A stretch of 64,000 nt of DNA. It comes from an uncultured Kiritimatiellota bacterium (GTDB lineage: Bacteria > Verrucomicrobiota > Kiritimatiellia > RFP12 > UBA1067). The position numbers and the translations under genes were made by a program. The stretch covers positions 1 through 64,000 of the forward strand of contig CAKTZA010000006.1 in assembly GCA_934635045.1 (NCBI GenBank), written 5' to 3'. The notes beneath the pieces are model-generated. The model saw nothing but the letters and a program-made list of their open reading frames with translations. It searched no databases and had not been told where the DNA came from. Positions 31,946 through 39,446 of the stretch are shown piece by piece (the stretch's first letter is position 1; each line of letters opens with the position of its first letter).

Positions 31946-31982
31946 CCGTTCGCCTCTTCTTTCCCTTTTCGCTTCAGCGAGA

Positions 31983-33368
31983 CTACTTCAGCCCGGCCGT
32001 GCAGACGACGCGGAACCCGAACGCCGTGTGGTTGCGGGTCGCCGGATCGCGGCACTCGCGCCACGCCGGACGGCAACAGCCCGCGTCCGTAAACGTCCCC
32101 CAGCCCGCCATGTTCCAGCTTCCGCCGCGCAGCACGCGTTCCTTGCCCTCCGTGCCGACCAAGGTGTTCGCCGGATTCTTCGGATCGATGTTCACCGCGC
32201 CGTCAAGCGCCGAGATGTCTTCCGCATACCAGTCAAGACACCACTCCCACACGTTGCCCGCCGTGTCGTAAAGGCCCCAGTCGTTCGGCTCGTAGGAGCC
32301 GACGATGGCCGTTCCCTGCGTCGCGTCGCAGTTCTGCGCAGGATCGACGTAGGAAGAGCCGTTCTGCACCCGGCCGCCGTTGCGGATGTAGCGACCCAGA
32401 CGGTCCAGGTTCGTGTCCTTCCACGTGTTCATGATGGCCGAGCCGTCGCCCCACTTCGTGTCGCCGTTGCCCGCGCGCGCGGCGAACTCCCACTGCGCCT
32501 CGGAGGGCAGGTCGAAGTCGAGCCCCGTCCGCGCCCGCAGGAGGCCGAGGAACGAGCCGGGGTTCGGGTCGTTTGGCCAGTCGTAGGCCGTGTCCGCCGT
32601 CCCGGAATTGGCGGCGTTGCGGATCTCGTTGTAGCTGAGCCTCTCCACGGGACGCATCGCCCGGTCGGCGACGTTGTTGAACCAGGCGGGATAGGGGTTG
32701 CTCGTCTGGATCAGGGCCCACTGCGCCTGCGTGACGGGGAACACGCCGAAGTAGTAGCTGTTCGTGAGCGTCACCTTGTGCGTCGCCTCGTTCGCCGCGT
32801 TTCGCGTCGTCTCCAGCACCGTCGAGCCCATCGTCCACGTCACGTCCTTGGCCATGACCTTTCGCAGGACGATCGAGGTCGTGCGGTAGTCGGGGTTGCC
32901 GAGCAGTCCGCCCGGCAGGAACGCGGCGGAGGGATAGTACCGCTGCGCGTTCTGCTGGGCCTTTTCAGAAATGTCGACGACCAGGTAGTCGGGCGTGTTG
33001 TCGAGCGACCACGCCGTCACTACGGCCCGCACGGCATCGACCTTGTGGCCGCGCCACGACCGGTCGGCGCGCCACGTGATCGTGCGCTCGCCCACCTCGA
33101 CCTTCTTCCAGACGTCGCCCGTCACAAAGCGGATGTTCTCGCCGCCGATCGAGACCCAGTCCGCCGCGTCGGCCGTCGCCGCGCCCGTTCGGTTCGTCTG
33201 GACGTCGAGCGTGACGACCGCCGGAGCGTTCGCGAGCGTGTAATTGATCGTCACGCGGCGGCTGTTGGGCGGCTGGCTCATGGTCACGCCCGAGACTTCG
33301 GGCACGAGGTCAGCCGTCGCGGCGGAAACGGCCGCACTCGCGGCCAGCAGCGTCATCAGTTTCTTCAT
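31983..33368 (-). CDS. Secreted SUMF1/FGE-fold protein A
   Basis: A 461-residue exported protein. A signal peptide (MKKLMTLLAASAAVSAATA) precedes an N-terminal beta domain of about 120 residues (V-T-I-N-Y-T-L-A-N-A-P-A-V-V-T-L-D-V). A formylglycine-generating-enzyme fold follows: L-P-S-E-A-Q-W-E-F-A-A-R-A-G, G-L-Y-D-T-A-G-N-V-W-E-W and V-L-R-G-G-S-W-N, ending A-F-G-F-R-V-V-C. The copper-binding cysteine pair of true FGE is not evident at the expected place, and no sulfatase is nearby, so sulfatase activation is unlikely. It is a divergent relative of the three tandem SUMF1 proteins at 47-53.6 kb. The start at 33368 follows AAGGAG. Confidence 0.82.
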   Translation of the reverse strand: MKKLMTLLAASAAVSAATADLVPEVSGVTMSQPPNSRRVTINYTLANAPAVVTLDVQTNRTGAATADAADWVSIGGENIRFVTGDVWKKVEVGERTITWRADRSWRGHKVDAVRAVVTAWSLDNTPDYLVVDISEKAQQNAQRYYPSAAFLPGGLLGNPDYRTTSIVLRKVMAKDVTWTMGSTVLETTRNAANEATHKVTLTNSYYFGVFPVTQAQWALIQTSNPYPAWFNNVADRAMRPVERLSYNEIRNAANSGTADTAYDWPNDPNPGSFLGLLRARTGLDFDLPSEAQWEFAARAGNGDTKWGDGSAIMNTWKDTNLDRLGRYIRNGGRVQNGSSYVDPAQNCDATQGTAIVGSYEPNDWGLYDTAGNVWEWCLDWYAEDISALDGAVNIDPKNPANTLVGTEGKERVLRGGSWNMAGWGTFTDAGCCRPAWRECRDPATRNHTAFGFRVVCTAGLK

Positions 33369-33423
33369 TGTCTTCTTCTCCTTGTCAATCGTGTTTGGGT
33401 TTTCTGTTGTCGTGTACGGGATC

Positions 33424-33708
33424 CTACTTGATGACCATGACCGCGCCGCCCGGCGTGAAGTCGCAGTCAATCGGCTCCGCCTCGTCTTGCGTCCGGTCGC
33501 GCGCCTCCAGCGGCGCGGCCGGCGAAGGCGCGGCGAGCGTGCCCGTGTTCAGGGCGAGGACGGCGGAGGCGGCGGATGCCGACCGGGCCGTCGCGGCCGC
33601 CGCAGGGTCGCCCGAGACGATGTAGGTGTAGCCGTCGCCGTCCGCGCTCACGGCGGACGCGGCCAGCGTCGCGCCGAGCGCAAGGGCGAGTGTCTGGGTG
33701 TTTGTCAT
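33424..33708 (-). CDS. Small secreted protein of unknown function
   Basis: A 94-residue protein with a clear signal peptide (T-L-A-L-A-L-G-A-T-L-A-A-S-A-V-S-A). The mature part is low-complexity and alanine-rich (A-A-A-A-T-A-R-S-A-S-A-A-S-A), then acidic (R-T-Q-D-E-A-E-P-I-D-C-D), ending M-V-I-K. The start at 33708 has AAAGGA 8 bases upstream. It lies 23 bases after the GH29 stop and 55 before the SUMF1 gene, so all are probably co-transcribed. No family is recognised; one cysteine is visible in the mature chain. Confidence 0.6.
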   Translation of the reverse strand: MTNTQTLALALGATLAASAVSADGDGYTYIVSGDPAAAATARSASAASAVLALNTGTLAAPSPAAPLEARDRTQDEAEPIDCDFTPGGAVMVIK

Positions 33709-33731
33709 GGACTTGTTCCTTTCTCTGTGTC

Positions 33732-34766
33732 TTACTTCTGAATCCTGAATGCAAGCGCGTGTTCGCAGGGCGCGGTGCCCAGGCGAAACGCCGGCTGGAC
33801 AATCTCGACGTCCTCGCCCGCCGGGCGCCACTCGACCGGGCGCGTGTCGTCGCCCAGCAGGGTGACCGTCCGCACGGGGCCGATGCCGCGCACGTGGATG
33901 CGCGCGGGGCCGCCGAAGGCAATCGCATAGACCGTCTCGCCTTTCTGCGTGTAGTAGACGCGATCCCGCGCCATCGTCTTCGGACGCTTCGCCCACGCCG
34001 TCGTGCCGTAGATCGCCTCGCCGTTCACCGCGAGCCAGCGGCCGATCGCCAGCAGGCGATCCTGCATGACGACGGGAATGAGGCCCGTCGCGTCGGGGGC
34101 GATGTTGAGCAGCAGGTTCCCGCCGCGCGAGCACTTCTCCACCAGCTCCTCGATGCACTGCCCGTTCGTCAGGTAGTCGGCGACCGTCTCGAACCGATTG
34201 TAGCCAAACGAGTGCCCGATGCCGCGACACTCCTCCCACGGGTGGCGCGCCAGCAACGCCTCCACGTCCTGCGTCTCGGCCTCCATGCCGCCGTATTCGG
34301 TCGTGTAGTGGTCGCCGCACGCGCCGCGCATCCCCTTGCCCCAGCGGTCGTTGGCGACGACCGTCTCCTTCACCGGCGACTCGTTGTAGAGCCAGGCGAG
34401 GAACTCCGGCCCGCGCCAGGTCTGCCACGGATAGTCCCATTCGCCGTCCGTCCAGACGATTTCCGGGCGGTACGCCGAGACCAGCTCCTTCATCTGCGGC
34501 AGGACGACCTCCGCGACGAACCGCCCGATGTCCGCCCGGTTGTAGCGCGGATGCCGCCATTCGAGCAGCGAGTAGTAGAACCCCATGCGCAGACCGGCCG
34601 CCCGGACGGCCTCGGCCAGCTCGCCGCAGATGTCACGCCCGGCCCCCATCGTCGCCGCGTTGAAGTACGGCGAATAGGCGCTCGGCCACAGCGCGAAGCC
34701 GTCGTGGAACTTCGCCGTCAGCACCACGTAGCGCGCGCCCGAACGCCGAACGGCGGGCGATTCGCG
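33732..34766 (-). pseudogene. N-terminally truncated GH29 alpha-L-fucosidase
   Basis: The recognisable fucosidase reading begins at A-V-R-R-S-G-A-R-Y-V-V-L-T-A-K-F-H-D-G-F-A, which in intact GH29 proteins lies about 100 residues from the N terminus. An in-frame TGA sits at 34769-34767. The missing part would hold the signal peptide and the F-G-x-F-x-H-W-G strand of the barrel. The nucleophile region E-I-V-W-T-D-G-E-W-D-Y and the N-L-L-L-N-I-A-P-D block remain. The first possible start is GTG 34727, within the barrel, with no ribosome-binding site. The break coincides with the start of a truncated plus-strand XylR gene, so one deletion probably removed both 5' ends. Confidence 0.78.
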
Positions 34767-34780
34767 TCAATCCCATTGGC

Positions 34781-35143
34781 GTGACGACCCGCGCGTCATC
34801 CAACATCTACCCGCTCACGCCGGGGTGGCTGTCCGACGCGCTCGTGTTCATGCGCACGAACATCGGCAAGAACCTCTGCGCCGGTGACGTCTACGCCGCC
34901 GTCGGAAAGTCGCACACGGCCGTCGACCGCGCCTTCCACGCGCAGCTCGGCACGTCCGTCAAGCAGATGATCATGCGCATCCGGCTGGAGGAGGCGAAAC
35001 ACCTCATCCAAGACACGGACCTGCCCTTCGCCCAGGTCATGAAACGTTCGGGCTTCGCGACGGCGCAGCACTTCTGCCACACCATCACGGCGGCGTTCGG
35101 ACGCAGCCCAACCGCCCTGCGGGCGAACCGTGCGGCACGCTGA
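34781..35143 (+). pseudogene. XylR-type regulator fragment (DNA-binding domain only)
   Basis: From GTG 34781 the 120-residue reading is a complete AraC-type double helix-turn-helix (L-S-D-A-L-V-F-M-R near the start, G-F-A-T-A-Q-H-F-C-H-T near the end, then F-G-R-S-P-T-A-L). The in-frame sequence just upstream, E-R-R-A-I-R-V-N-P-I-G-V-T-T-R, is the conserved linker of XylR proteins, so homology extends back to about 34751 and then stops. The 270-residue sugar-sensing domain is absent. The fragment faces away from the truncated GH29 gene. An isolated DNA-binding domain could still bind its operator. Confidence 0.78.
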
Positions 35144-35149
35144 CGGCGG

Positions 35150-35677
35150 CTACGCGAACGCAAGGCGGCGGCGCTCGTCGCCGTCCAGATGCGTGAAGAC
35201 GATGTGCTTGGCCGTCGGCGGGATAAGCGAACCCGCACGCTCCGGCCATTCGACCACGAGAATCGCGCCCTCGGCCAAATAGTCCTCCCACCCAATCGCC
35301 AGCACGTCGTCTTCCGAATGAAGGCGATAGAGATCCATGTGGACGAGGAGGAAGGGAGAAATAATCGAATGATCGATTTGTCGATTTGTCGAAAGAGGCG
35401 AATCGTCCGACATCGCATTCCCTTTGTCCGATTCGATTATTCGATTATTCGTCGATTCGATTATTTCCCCCCGATGCTCCTGCACGAGGCAGAAGGTCGG
35501 GGACGTGACGCGCCCGGCGACGCCGAGCGCGGCGGCGAGCCCCTGCGTGAACGTCGTCTTGCCCGCGCCGAGATCGCCCTCAAGGCAGACGACATCGCCC
35601 GGCTTCAGCTCGGACGCGAACTGCCGCGCGAGCGCCCACGTCTCCTCGACGGAATTGACCTCAAAGACACCCGTCAT
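35150..35677 (-). CDS. tsaE: tRNA threonylcarbamoyladenosine biosynthesis ATPase TsaE
   Basis: TsaE (175 residues) is the ATPase that works with TsaB and TsaD to make t6A at position 37 of ANN-decoding tRNAs. The Walker A motif G-D-L-G-A-G-K-T-T is near residues 34-42, followed by R-V-T-S-P-T-F-C-L-V; D-L-Y-R-L near 115 and V-E-W-P-E-R near 142 are also typical. Between E-H-R-G (67-70) and F-L-L-V-H-M-D (109-115) lies a 38-residue insertion made of a palindromic DNA repeat (35354-35467), between strands that are normally joined by a short turn. The stop faces the XylR fragment 6 bp away; the start overlaps the dehydrogenase stop by 17 bases. Confidence 0.93.
   Translation of the reverse strand: MTGVFEVNSVEETWALARQFASELKPGDVVCLEGDLGAGKTTFTQGLAAALGVAGRVTSPTFCLVQEHRGEIIESTNNRIIESDKGNAMSDDSPLSTNRQIDHSIISPFLLVHMDLYRLHSEDDVLAIGWEDYLAEGAILVVEWPERAGSLIPPTAKHIVFTHLDGDERRRLAFA
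35354..35467 (-). repeat. 114-bp palindromic in-frame insertion in tsaE
   Basis: An AT-rich insert in a GC-rich gene. Its ends are a perfect 13-bp inverted repeat (GAAATAATCGAAT at 35467-35455 on the minus strand and ATTCGATTATTTC at its other end). CGAATC/GATTCG inner arms make a nested imperfect hairpin. The length is a multiple of three and adds 38 hydrophilic residues. The first 38 bp (35430-35467) match the etfA insertion at 3913-3950 at 30 of 38 positions. The behaviour resembles Rickettsia palindromic elements, but the sequence family is not one I recognise. Confidence 0.72.
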
Positions 35678-36656
35678 CTTTCAGTTCCGTGAAGCACCGT
35701 TTCATGTAATCGCGCGAAAACGCAGACGAATGCGGCGTTCTGATCAGATTCGGCGGCAACAGTGCGGGGTCTGTCCCCAGAATCGTGGGGTCTGTCCCCA
35801 CGTTTTGGCGGGGTCTGTCCCCACGTTTGCCGGGGTCTGTCCCCACAATTTTCTGCAATGGGCCGGGCTCTGACAGGAAGACGTCCAGATACGCCCCGGC
35901 GAGACGCCCCGTCCGCAAGGCCTCCACAAGTGCCGGCTCGTCAATCGCGTTGCCGCGCCCGACGTTGATGACGACCGCGCGACGCGGCAGCTTCCGCAGC
36001 CGCGCCCGCGAGAGAAAGTTGTCCGTCCCCGTGTCGCTCGGCAGGGCGAGAACCAGCCAGTCCGCCGTCTTCAAGGCCGCATCGAGGTCGGCGAGGTTGC
36101 GGCGCCGAAACCCCTTCACCGCGACGCCAAGGGCCTCCAGCTTGCGCCCAATCGCCTGTCCGACGCGCCCGTAGCCGACGACCACGGCCTGCGTCCCGGA
36201 CACCGTAAAGCACCGGTCGCTCAGTTCCGCGCGCGGCCAGTTCGGCACAGCCGGTTTCTGCGACCCGCCATAGCCCGCGAAATCACGGACGGCGAAGAAG
36301 CCGCGCGCCCATGCGAGGACGAACGCCGCGACCGTCTCGGACATGATCGCGCCGTGGAAGCGTCCGAAATGGAGCGTGACGCCCTTCGGCGCCTCCAGCG
36401 AGACAAGTTCGCGTCCCGCCCCCGGCGTCGCCAGCATTTTCAGCTTCGACGCGCGCGCGAACCACTCCTTCTTGAAATGCCACGTGAGGACGTGCGTCGC
36501 CTGCGGCAGCTGCCGCAGAAACACCGCTTCCGTGCGCGCGCGGACGATGCGGCTCCCCGCCGGAACGAGCGTCTTCAGAAAGCGAAGCGCCTCCGCATCC
36601 ACGCGAAAGCACTTCTCCGGCCATTCGAGCCAGACGAGGTAAAGATTACTTCTCAT
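35661..36656 (-). CDS. D-isomer-specific 2-hydroxyacid dehydrogenase family protein
   Basis: A 331-residue NAD(P)-dependent oxidoreductase that interconverts 2-keto and 2-hydroxy acids. The Rossmann motif V-V-G-Y-G-R-V-G-Q-A-I-G is near 159-170, the catalytic arginine lies in N-V-G-R-G-N-A-I-D near 231-239, and the catalytic histidine in T-P-H-S-S near 307-311. Between L-S-E-P-G-P-L-Q-K (261-269) and L-P-P-N-L-I-R-T-P-H a 28-residue insert is encoded by four GGGGTCTGTCCCC repeats. The start at 36656 (MRSNLYLVWLEW) overlaps the acyl-CoA ligase stop by 11 bases. The substrate is unknown. Confidence 0.83.
   Translation of the reverse strand: MRSNLYLVWLEWPEKCFRVDAEALRFLKTLVPAGSRIVRARTEAVFLRQLPQATHVLTWHFKKEWFARASKLKMLATPGAGRELVSLEAPKGVTLHFGRFHGAIMSETVAAFVLAWARGFFAVRDFAGYGGSQKPAVPNWPRAELSDRCFTVSGTQAVVVGYGRVGQAIGRKLEALGVAVKGFRRRNLADLDAALKTADWLVLALPSDTGTDNFLSRARLRKLPRRAVVINVGRGNAIDEPALVEALRTGRLAGAYLDVFLSEPGPLQKIVGTDPGKRGDRPRQNVGTDPTILGTDPALLPPNLIRTPHSSAFSRDYMKRCFTELKDDGCL
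35763..35846 (-). repeat. Four GGGGTCTGTCCCC palindromic repeats inside a coding region
   Basis: GGGGTCTGTCCCC occurs at 35766-35778, 35787-35799, 35810-35822 and 35832-35844, spaced 21-23 bp with short AT-containing spacers. Each unit is an imperfect palindrome (GGGG..CCCC). The array is 84 bp, in frame, and encodes V-G-T-D-P and G-D-R-P-R type repeats near the C terminus of the dehydrogenase. It looks like a REP-type element array; no RAYT transposase is in the window. Confidence 0.85.
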
Positions 36657-38325
36657 CCAGCGCCCCCTTGTAGGCGACGCGCTTGACCTTGCCGATAGAC
36701 GTGCGCACGAGCGGTTCCTTCGCGCAGACGACCTTGCGGACGCGCTTGTAGTCGGCGAGTTCGGCGCACCGCTCCTGCGCGTGCTTGACGGCGAACTTCT
36801 CGACCTCCTCCCACGCGGGCAGCTGGCCGCCGTTGCGATCCTTGAACCAGTCCTCGTTCGGATAGATGATCGCGCCGACCTTCTCGCCCGGATCCTCGCC
36901 CTGCGTGTAGCCGACGACGACGACGTCCGAAATGCACGGCTCCTTCGCAATCGTGTTCTCGACTTCCTCCGGGTAGATGTTCTTGCCCTCGCGGTTGACG
37001 ATGAGGGCCTTCTTGCGTCCGCGAATCGTGATGAAGCCGTCCTCGTCCATCGACGCGAGGTCGCCCGTGCGGAACCAGAGGCCGCCCTTCCCGTCATCCT
37101 CGAACGCCTCGGCCGTCGCGTCGGGGTTGTGGAAGTAGCCCTGCATGACGATCGGGCCGCGCACCTGGATCTCGCCGACGCCCTGCTCGTTTCGGTCGGC
37201 GAGGCGCACCTCGATGCCGCCAATCGCGGGGCCGATCGTGCCGATCTTGATGACTTCGGGCGGACACACCGAGACGATCGGCGAGCATTCCGTGAGGCCG
37301 TAGCCCTCCAGAAAGCGCACGTGGATGCGCTTGAAGCACTCCATGACGGGACGCGGACACGGCGCGCCGCCGGTGATGAAGAAGCGGAGGCGTCCGCCGA
37401 GTTTCAGCTTCACCATGTGCATGACGGGGCCGCGCAGGCCGACCTTCATGAGGAACTGCGCGAGCTTCGACTTCTGAAGGCCCGACTCGATCTTCTCGTG
37501 CAGCTTCTCCGCGAGGAGCGGCACCGCGCAGATGACGGTCGGCTTCAGATCGTGGATGTCCTGCCCGACCGTGCGGAGCGACTGGCAGAAGCACATCGAC
37601 GCGCCCTTCATCATCGAGGCGATGAAGTTCGCCGAGAACGAGAAGGCGTGGAAGAGCGGCAGGACGACGAAGAACGAGTCCTTGTGCGTGACGGTTCCGA
37701 AGAGCTTGTAGGCCCCTTCGAGGTCGGCGATGAAGTTCCCGTGCGTCAGCATCGCGCCCTTCGGCTTGCCGGTCGTGCCCGACGTGTAGATGATGGACGC
37801 GATGTCCTCCGGCTTGGCGACGTGGTCGTCATACCACTTGCCGCCGCCCGCAAGCCGCAGGGACTCGTAGCCGACGACGTCGATGCGCCCGGCGATCTTC
37901 TGACCCGGATTGATGACGCCTCCGACGACGACGACCGCCCGCAGGTCGGGCAGGTCCTTCGCGATCAGCATCATCATCTTGAGATGCTGGGGGTCGGTCG
38001 TGACGACGCGCACCTCGGCGTCGCGCAGGATGTACGCAACCTCCTCGTTGTGCAGCTTCGGATCGATCGGCACGACCGAGACGCCCGTGCCGACCTGCGC
38101 GAGATAGGACTCGATCCACGTCGGGGAGTTCTGAAGGATGATCGCCGCGTTCTCGTCGCGCGGCTTCAGCCCGAAGCGCGTGCCGTAGCCCTCGGCAATC
38201 TCCCGCACGCCCTTCAGGGACGCGGCGTAGGAGCGCGTCTTCCAGGCGTTGTCCTCATGGTAGGTGAAGAGTTTCCCATTCGGGCGGGCATCCGCCCACT
38301 TCTCGATCAGACCGCGAATCGTCAT
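36646..38325 (-). CDS. Long-chain acyl-CoA synthetase-like AMP-dependent ligase
   Basis: A 559-residue ANL-family ligase, closest in layout to long-chain fatty-acid-CoA ligases (FadD type). Motifs are I-I-Y-T-S-G-T-T-G-K-P-K-G near 190, Y-G-L-T-E-C-S-P-I near 345, W-F-R-T-G-D-L-A-S-M-D near 425 and the hinge I-R-G-R-K-K-A-L-I-V. The catalytic lysine lies in R-T-S-I-G-K-V-K-R near the end. It differs clearly from the ligase at 7459-9117, so the two are not recent duplicates. It precedes the 2-hydroxyacid dehydrogenase and overlaps it by 11 bases. Confidence 0.88.
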   Translation of the reverse strand: MTIRGLIEKWADARPNGKLFTYHEDNAWKTRSYAASLKGVREIAEGYGTRFGLKPRDENAAIILQNSPTWIESYLAQVGTGVSVVPIDPKLHNEEVAYILRDAEVRVVTTDPQHLKMMMLIAKDLPDLRAVVVVGGVINPGQKIAGRIDVVGYESLRLAGGGKWYDDHVAKPEDIASIIYTSGTTGKPKGAMLTHGNFIADLEGAYKLFGTVTHKDSFFVVLPLFHAFSFSANFIASMMKGASMCFCQSLRTVGQDIHDLKPTVICAVPLLAEKLHEKIESGLQKSKLAQFLMKVGLRGPVMHMVKLKLGGRLRFFITGGAPCPRPVMECFKRIHVRFLEGYGLTECSPIVSVCPPEVIKIGTIGPAIGGIEVRLADRNEQGVGEIQVRGPIVMQGYFHNPDATAEAFEDDGKGGLWFRTGDLASMDEDGFITIRGRKKALIVNREGKNIYPEEVENTIAKEPCISDVVVVGYTQGEDPGEKVGAIIYPNEDWFKDRNGGQLPAWEEVEKFAVKHAQERCAELADYKRVRKVVCAKEPLVRTSIGKVKRVAYKGALDEK

Positions 38326-38369
38326 AAGAATCGTCCTTTCAAATCGTCTGCGTCAGCGTTTCGCGCCAT

Positions 38370-39281
38370 TCAGCGGCGCAGGGCCTCGATCGCGCGCACG
38401 ATGTCGCCCGGCCGGTCAGACCCCGCCTCGCGTTCGACGACGTAGTTGCCCTTGTAGCCCAAAGCCTCCAGCTCCGCGAGGAACGCCGCGCCGCCGACCT
38501 CGCCCGTGCCCCACGGCACCTCGTCGCCCCATGTGCCCGGCGTCTTCGTCTCGCGCGCGTCCTTGATGTGCACCTGCTTGATCCACGGCGCGAGGATGCG
38601 CACCGCCGCGCACGGCTTTCCTTTCGCGTAGAGGATCATGTTCGCCGGATCGAAGTTGATGCCGACGCCCGGCACGCGCGGCATGAACGCCGCGAGGTCT
38701 TCGGCCGTCTCCTGCCCGGACTCGAGCAGCAGCTCGACGCCGTACTTGCGGCATTCGTCGCGCATCCACGTCACGCGCGCGACGTACTTCTTCAGGGCCT
38801 TCGGGTTCGACTCGTCGAGGAAGCCCGCGTGCGTCGACATGTACTTGCAGCCGAGCTCCTGCGTCAGGCGCGCGCCCGCCGTCACGATCCTCTTGTTCGC
38901 CTCCCAGTGCTGGTCGGGCACAATGCCGCCCGTCTCGCGGATCGTCTCCAGCGTCGAGTAGTCCTCGCCGACCGTGCCGATCATCGTGCACATGAGCACC
39001 CATTCGCCCTTCGCGATCTTCTCCTTCACGAACGCGAGCGCCGCCGCGTCCTCCGCCGCGCCATGCCGCTCGTCGGGCGCGATGAACGGCCCCAGCGCGA
39101 GGTGGATGCCCTTCACGTCGGCCTTCGCCATCTCGCGGGCGACGTCCTTCATCGGCAGACGCCAGCTCCAGCTGCAGACGCCGATGCGCTCGGCGGGGAT
39201 CGAGACCTGCGACGAGACGGATGCACAACCGGCCGCCAGCAGAAGGACGGCGCACGAAAGGAACCTAATCATCTTTTTCAT
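38370..39281 (-). CDS. Lipoprotein with xylose isomerase-like TIM barrel
   Basis: A 303-residue protein of the AP-endonuclease-2/xylose-isomerase-like barrel superfamily (sugar phosphate isomerase/epimerase). The N terminus is a lipoprotein signal with lipobox L-L-A-A-G-C, so it should be anchored to a membrane outside the cytoplasm, which is unusual for an isomerase fold. Putative metal ligands lie in L-L-L-E-S-G-Q, G-I-N-F-D-P-A-N, V-H-I-K-D and V-V-E-R-E. A TATAAT box ends 6 bases before the ATG. The ligase gene follows 44 bases downstream. A secreted epimerase or 3-keto-sugar enzyme is possible. Confidence 0.8.
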   Translation of the reverse strand: MKKMIRFLSCAVLLLAAGCASVSSQVSIPAERIGVCSWSWRLPMKDVAREMAKADVKGIHLALGPFIAPDERHGAAEDAAALAFVKEKIAKGEWVLMCTMIGTVGEDYSTLETIRETGGIVPDQHWEANKRIVTAGARLTQELGCKYMSTHAGFLDESNPKALKKYVARVTWMRDECRKYGVELLLESGQETAEDLAAFMPRVPGVGINFDPANMILYAKGKPCAAVRILAPWIKQVHIKDARETKTPGTWGDEVPWGTGEVGGAAFLAELEALGYKGNYVVEREAGSDRPGDIVRAIEALRR

Positions 39282-39287
39282 GCGGTA

Positions 39288-39293
39288 ATTATA
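39288..39293 (-). promoter_or_regulatory. -10 box directly upstream of the lipoprotein gene
   Basis: TATAAT (minus 39293-39288) inside GATATAATTACCGC ends 6 bases before the ATG at 39281. The same GATATAAT-TACCG arrangement precedes pdxY. There is no good -35 box. The mRNA would be leaderless or nearly so. Confidence 0.55.
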
Positions 39294-39350
39294 TCACGAA
39301 TTGCCGCCGAGCGAAAGGGGCACCCGAGAACCGGACCCGTTAAAGGCCAA

Positions 39351-39372
39351 TGCCCGCCGCACACAGCGGGCA
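39351..39372 (-). terminator. Hairpin downstream of the CE12-GH28 gene
   Basis: TGCCCGC and GCGGGCA arms (7 bp) surround an 8-base loop, about 75 bases after the stop at 39447. There is no U-run, so it is a weak intrinsic terminator at best. The rest of the gap 39282-39446 shows no other clear signal apart from the lipoprotein gene promoter. Confidence 0.35.
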
Positions 39373-39446
39373 GGTCGAGATGGACGGCATTCGATGCGCG
39401 TGTCACTGTCGGTCCCCGGTCTCAATCCGAGTCCTGCCGGAATGCC

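Noticed and set aside
31983..33368. A sulfatase-activating formylglycine-generating enzyme
   Set aside because: The fold matches, but the active-site cysteine pair is not evident, the protein is exported with an extra domain, and no sulfatase is in the window.
34781..35143. A complete stand-alone small AraC-family activator
   Set aside because: The XylR linker sequence continues in frame upstream of the possible GTG start and then breaks off at the same place as GH29, which indicates truncation.
35763..35846. A CRISPR array
   Set aside because: The repeats are only 13 bp, palindromic, with 8-10 bp spacers, and lie inside a conserved gene; no cas genes are present.
39351..39372. A strong intrinsic terminator
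   Set aside because: The stem is present but no U-run follows, so it is listed only with low confidence.
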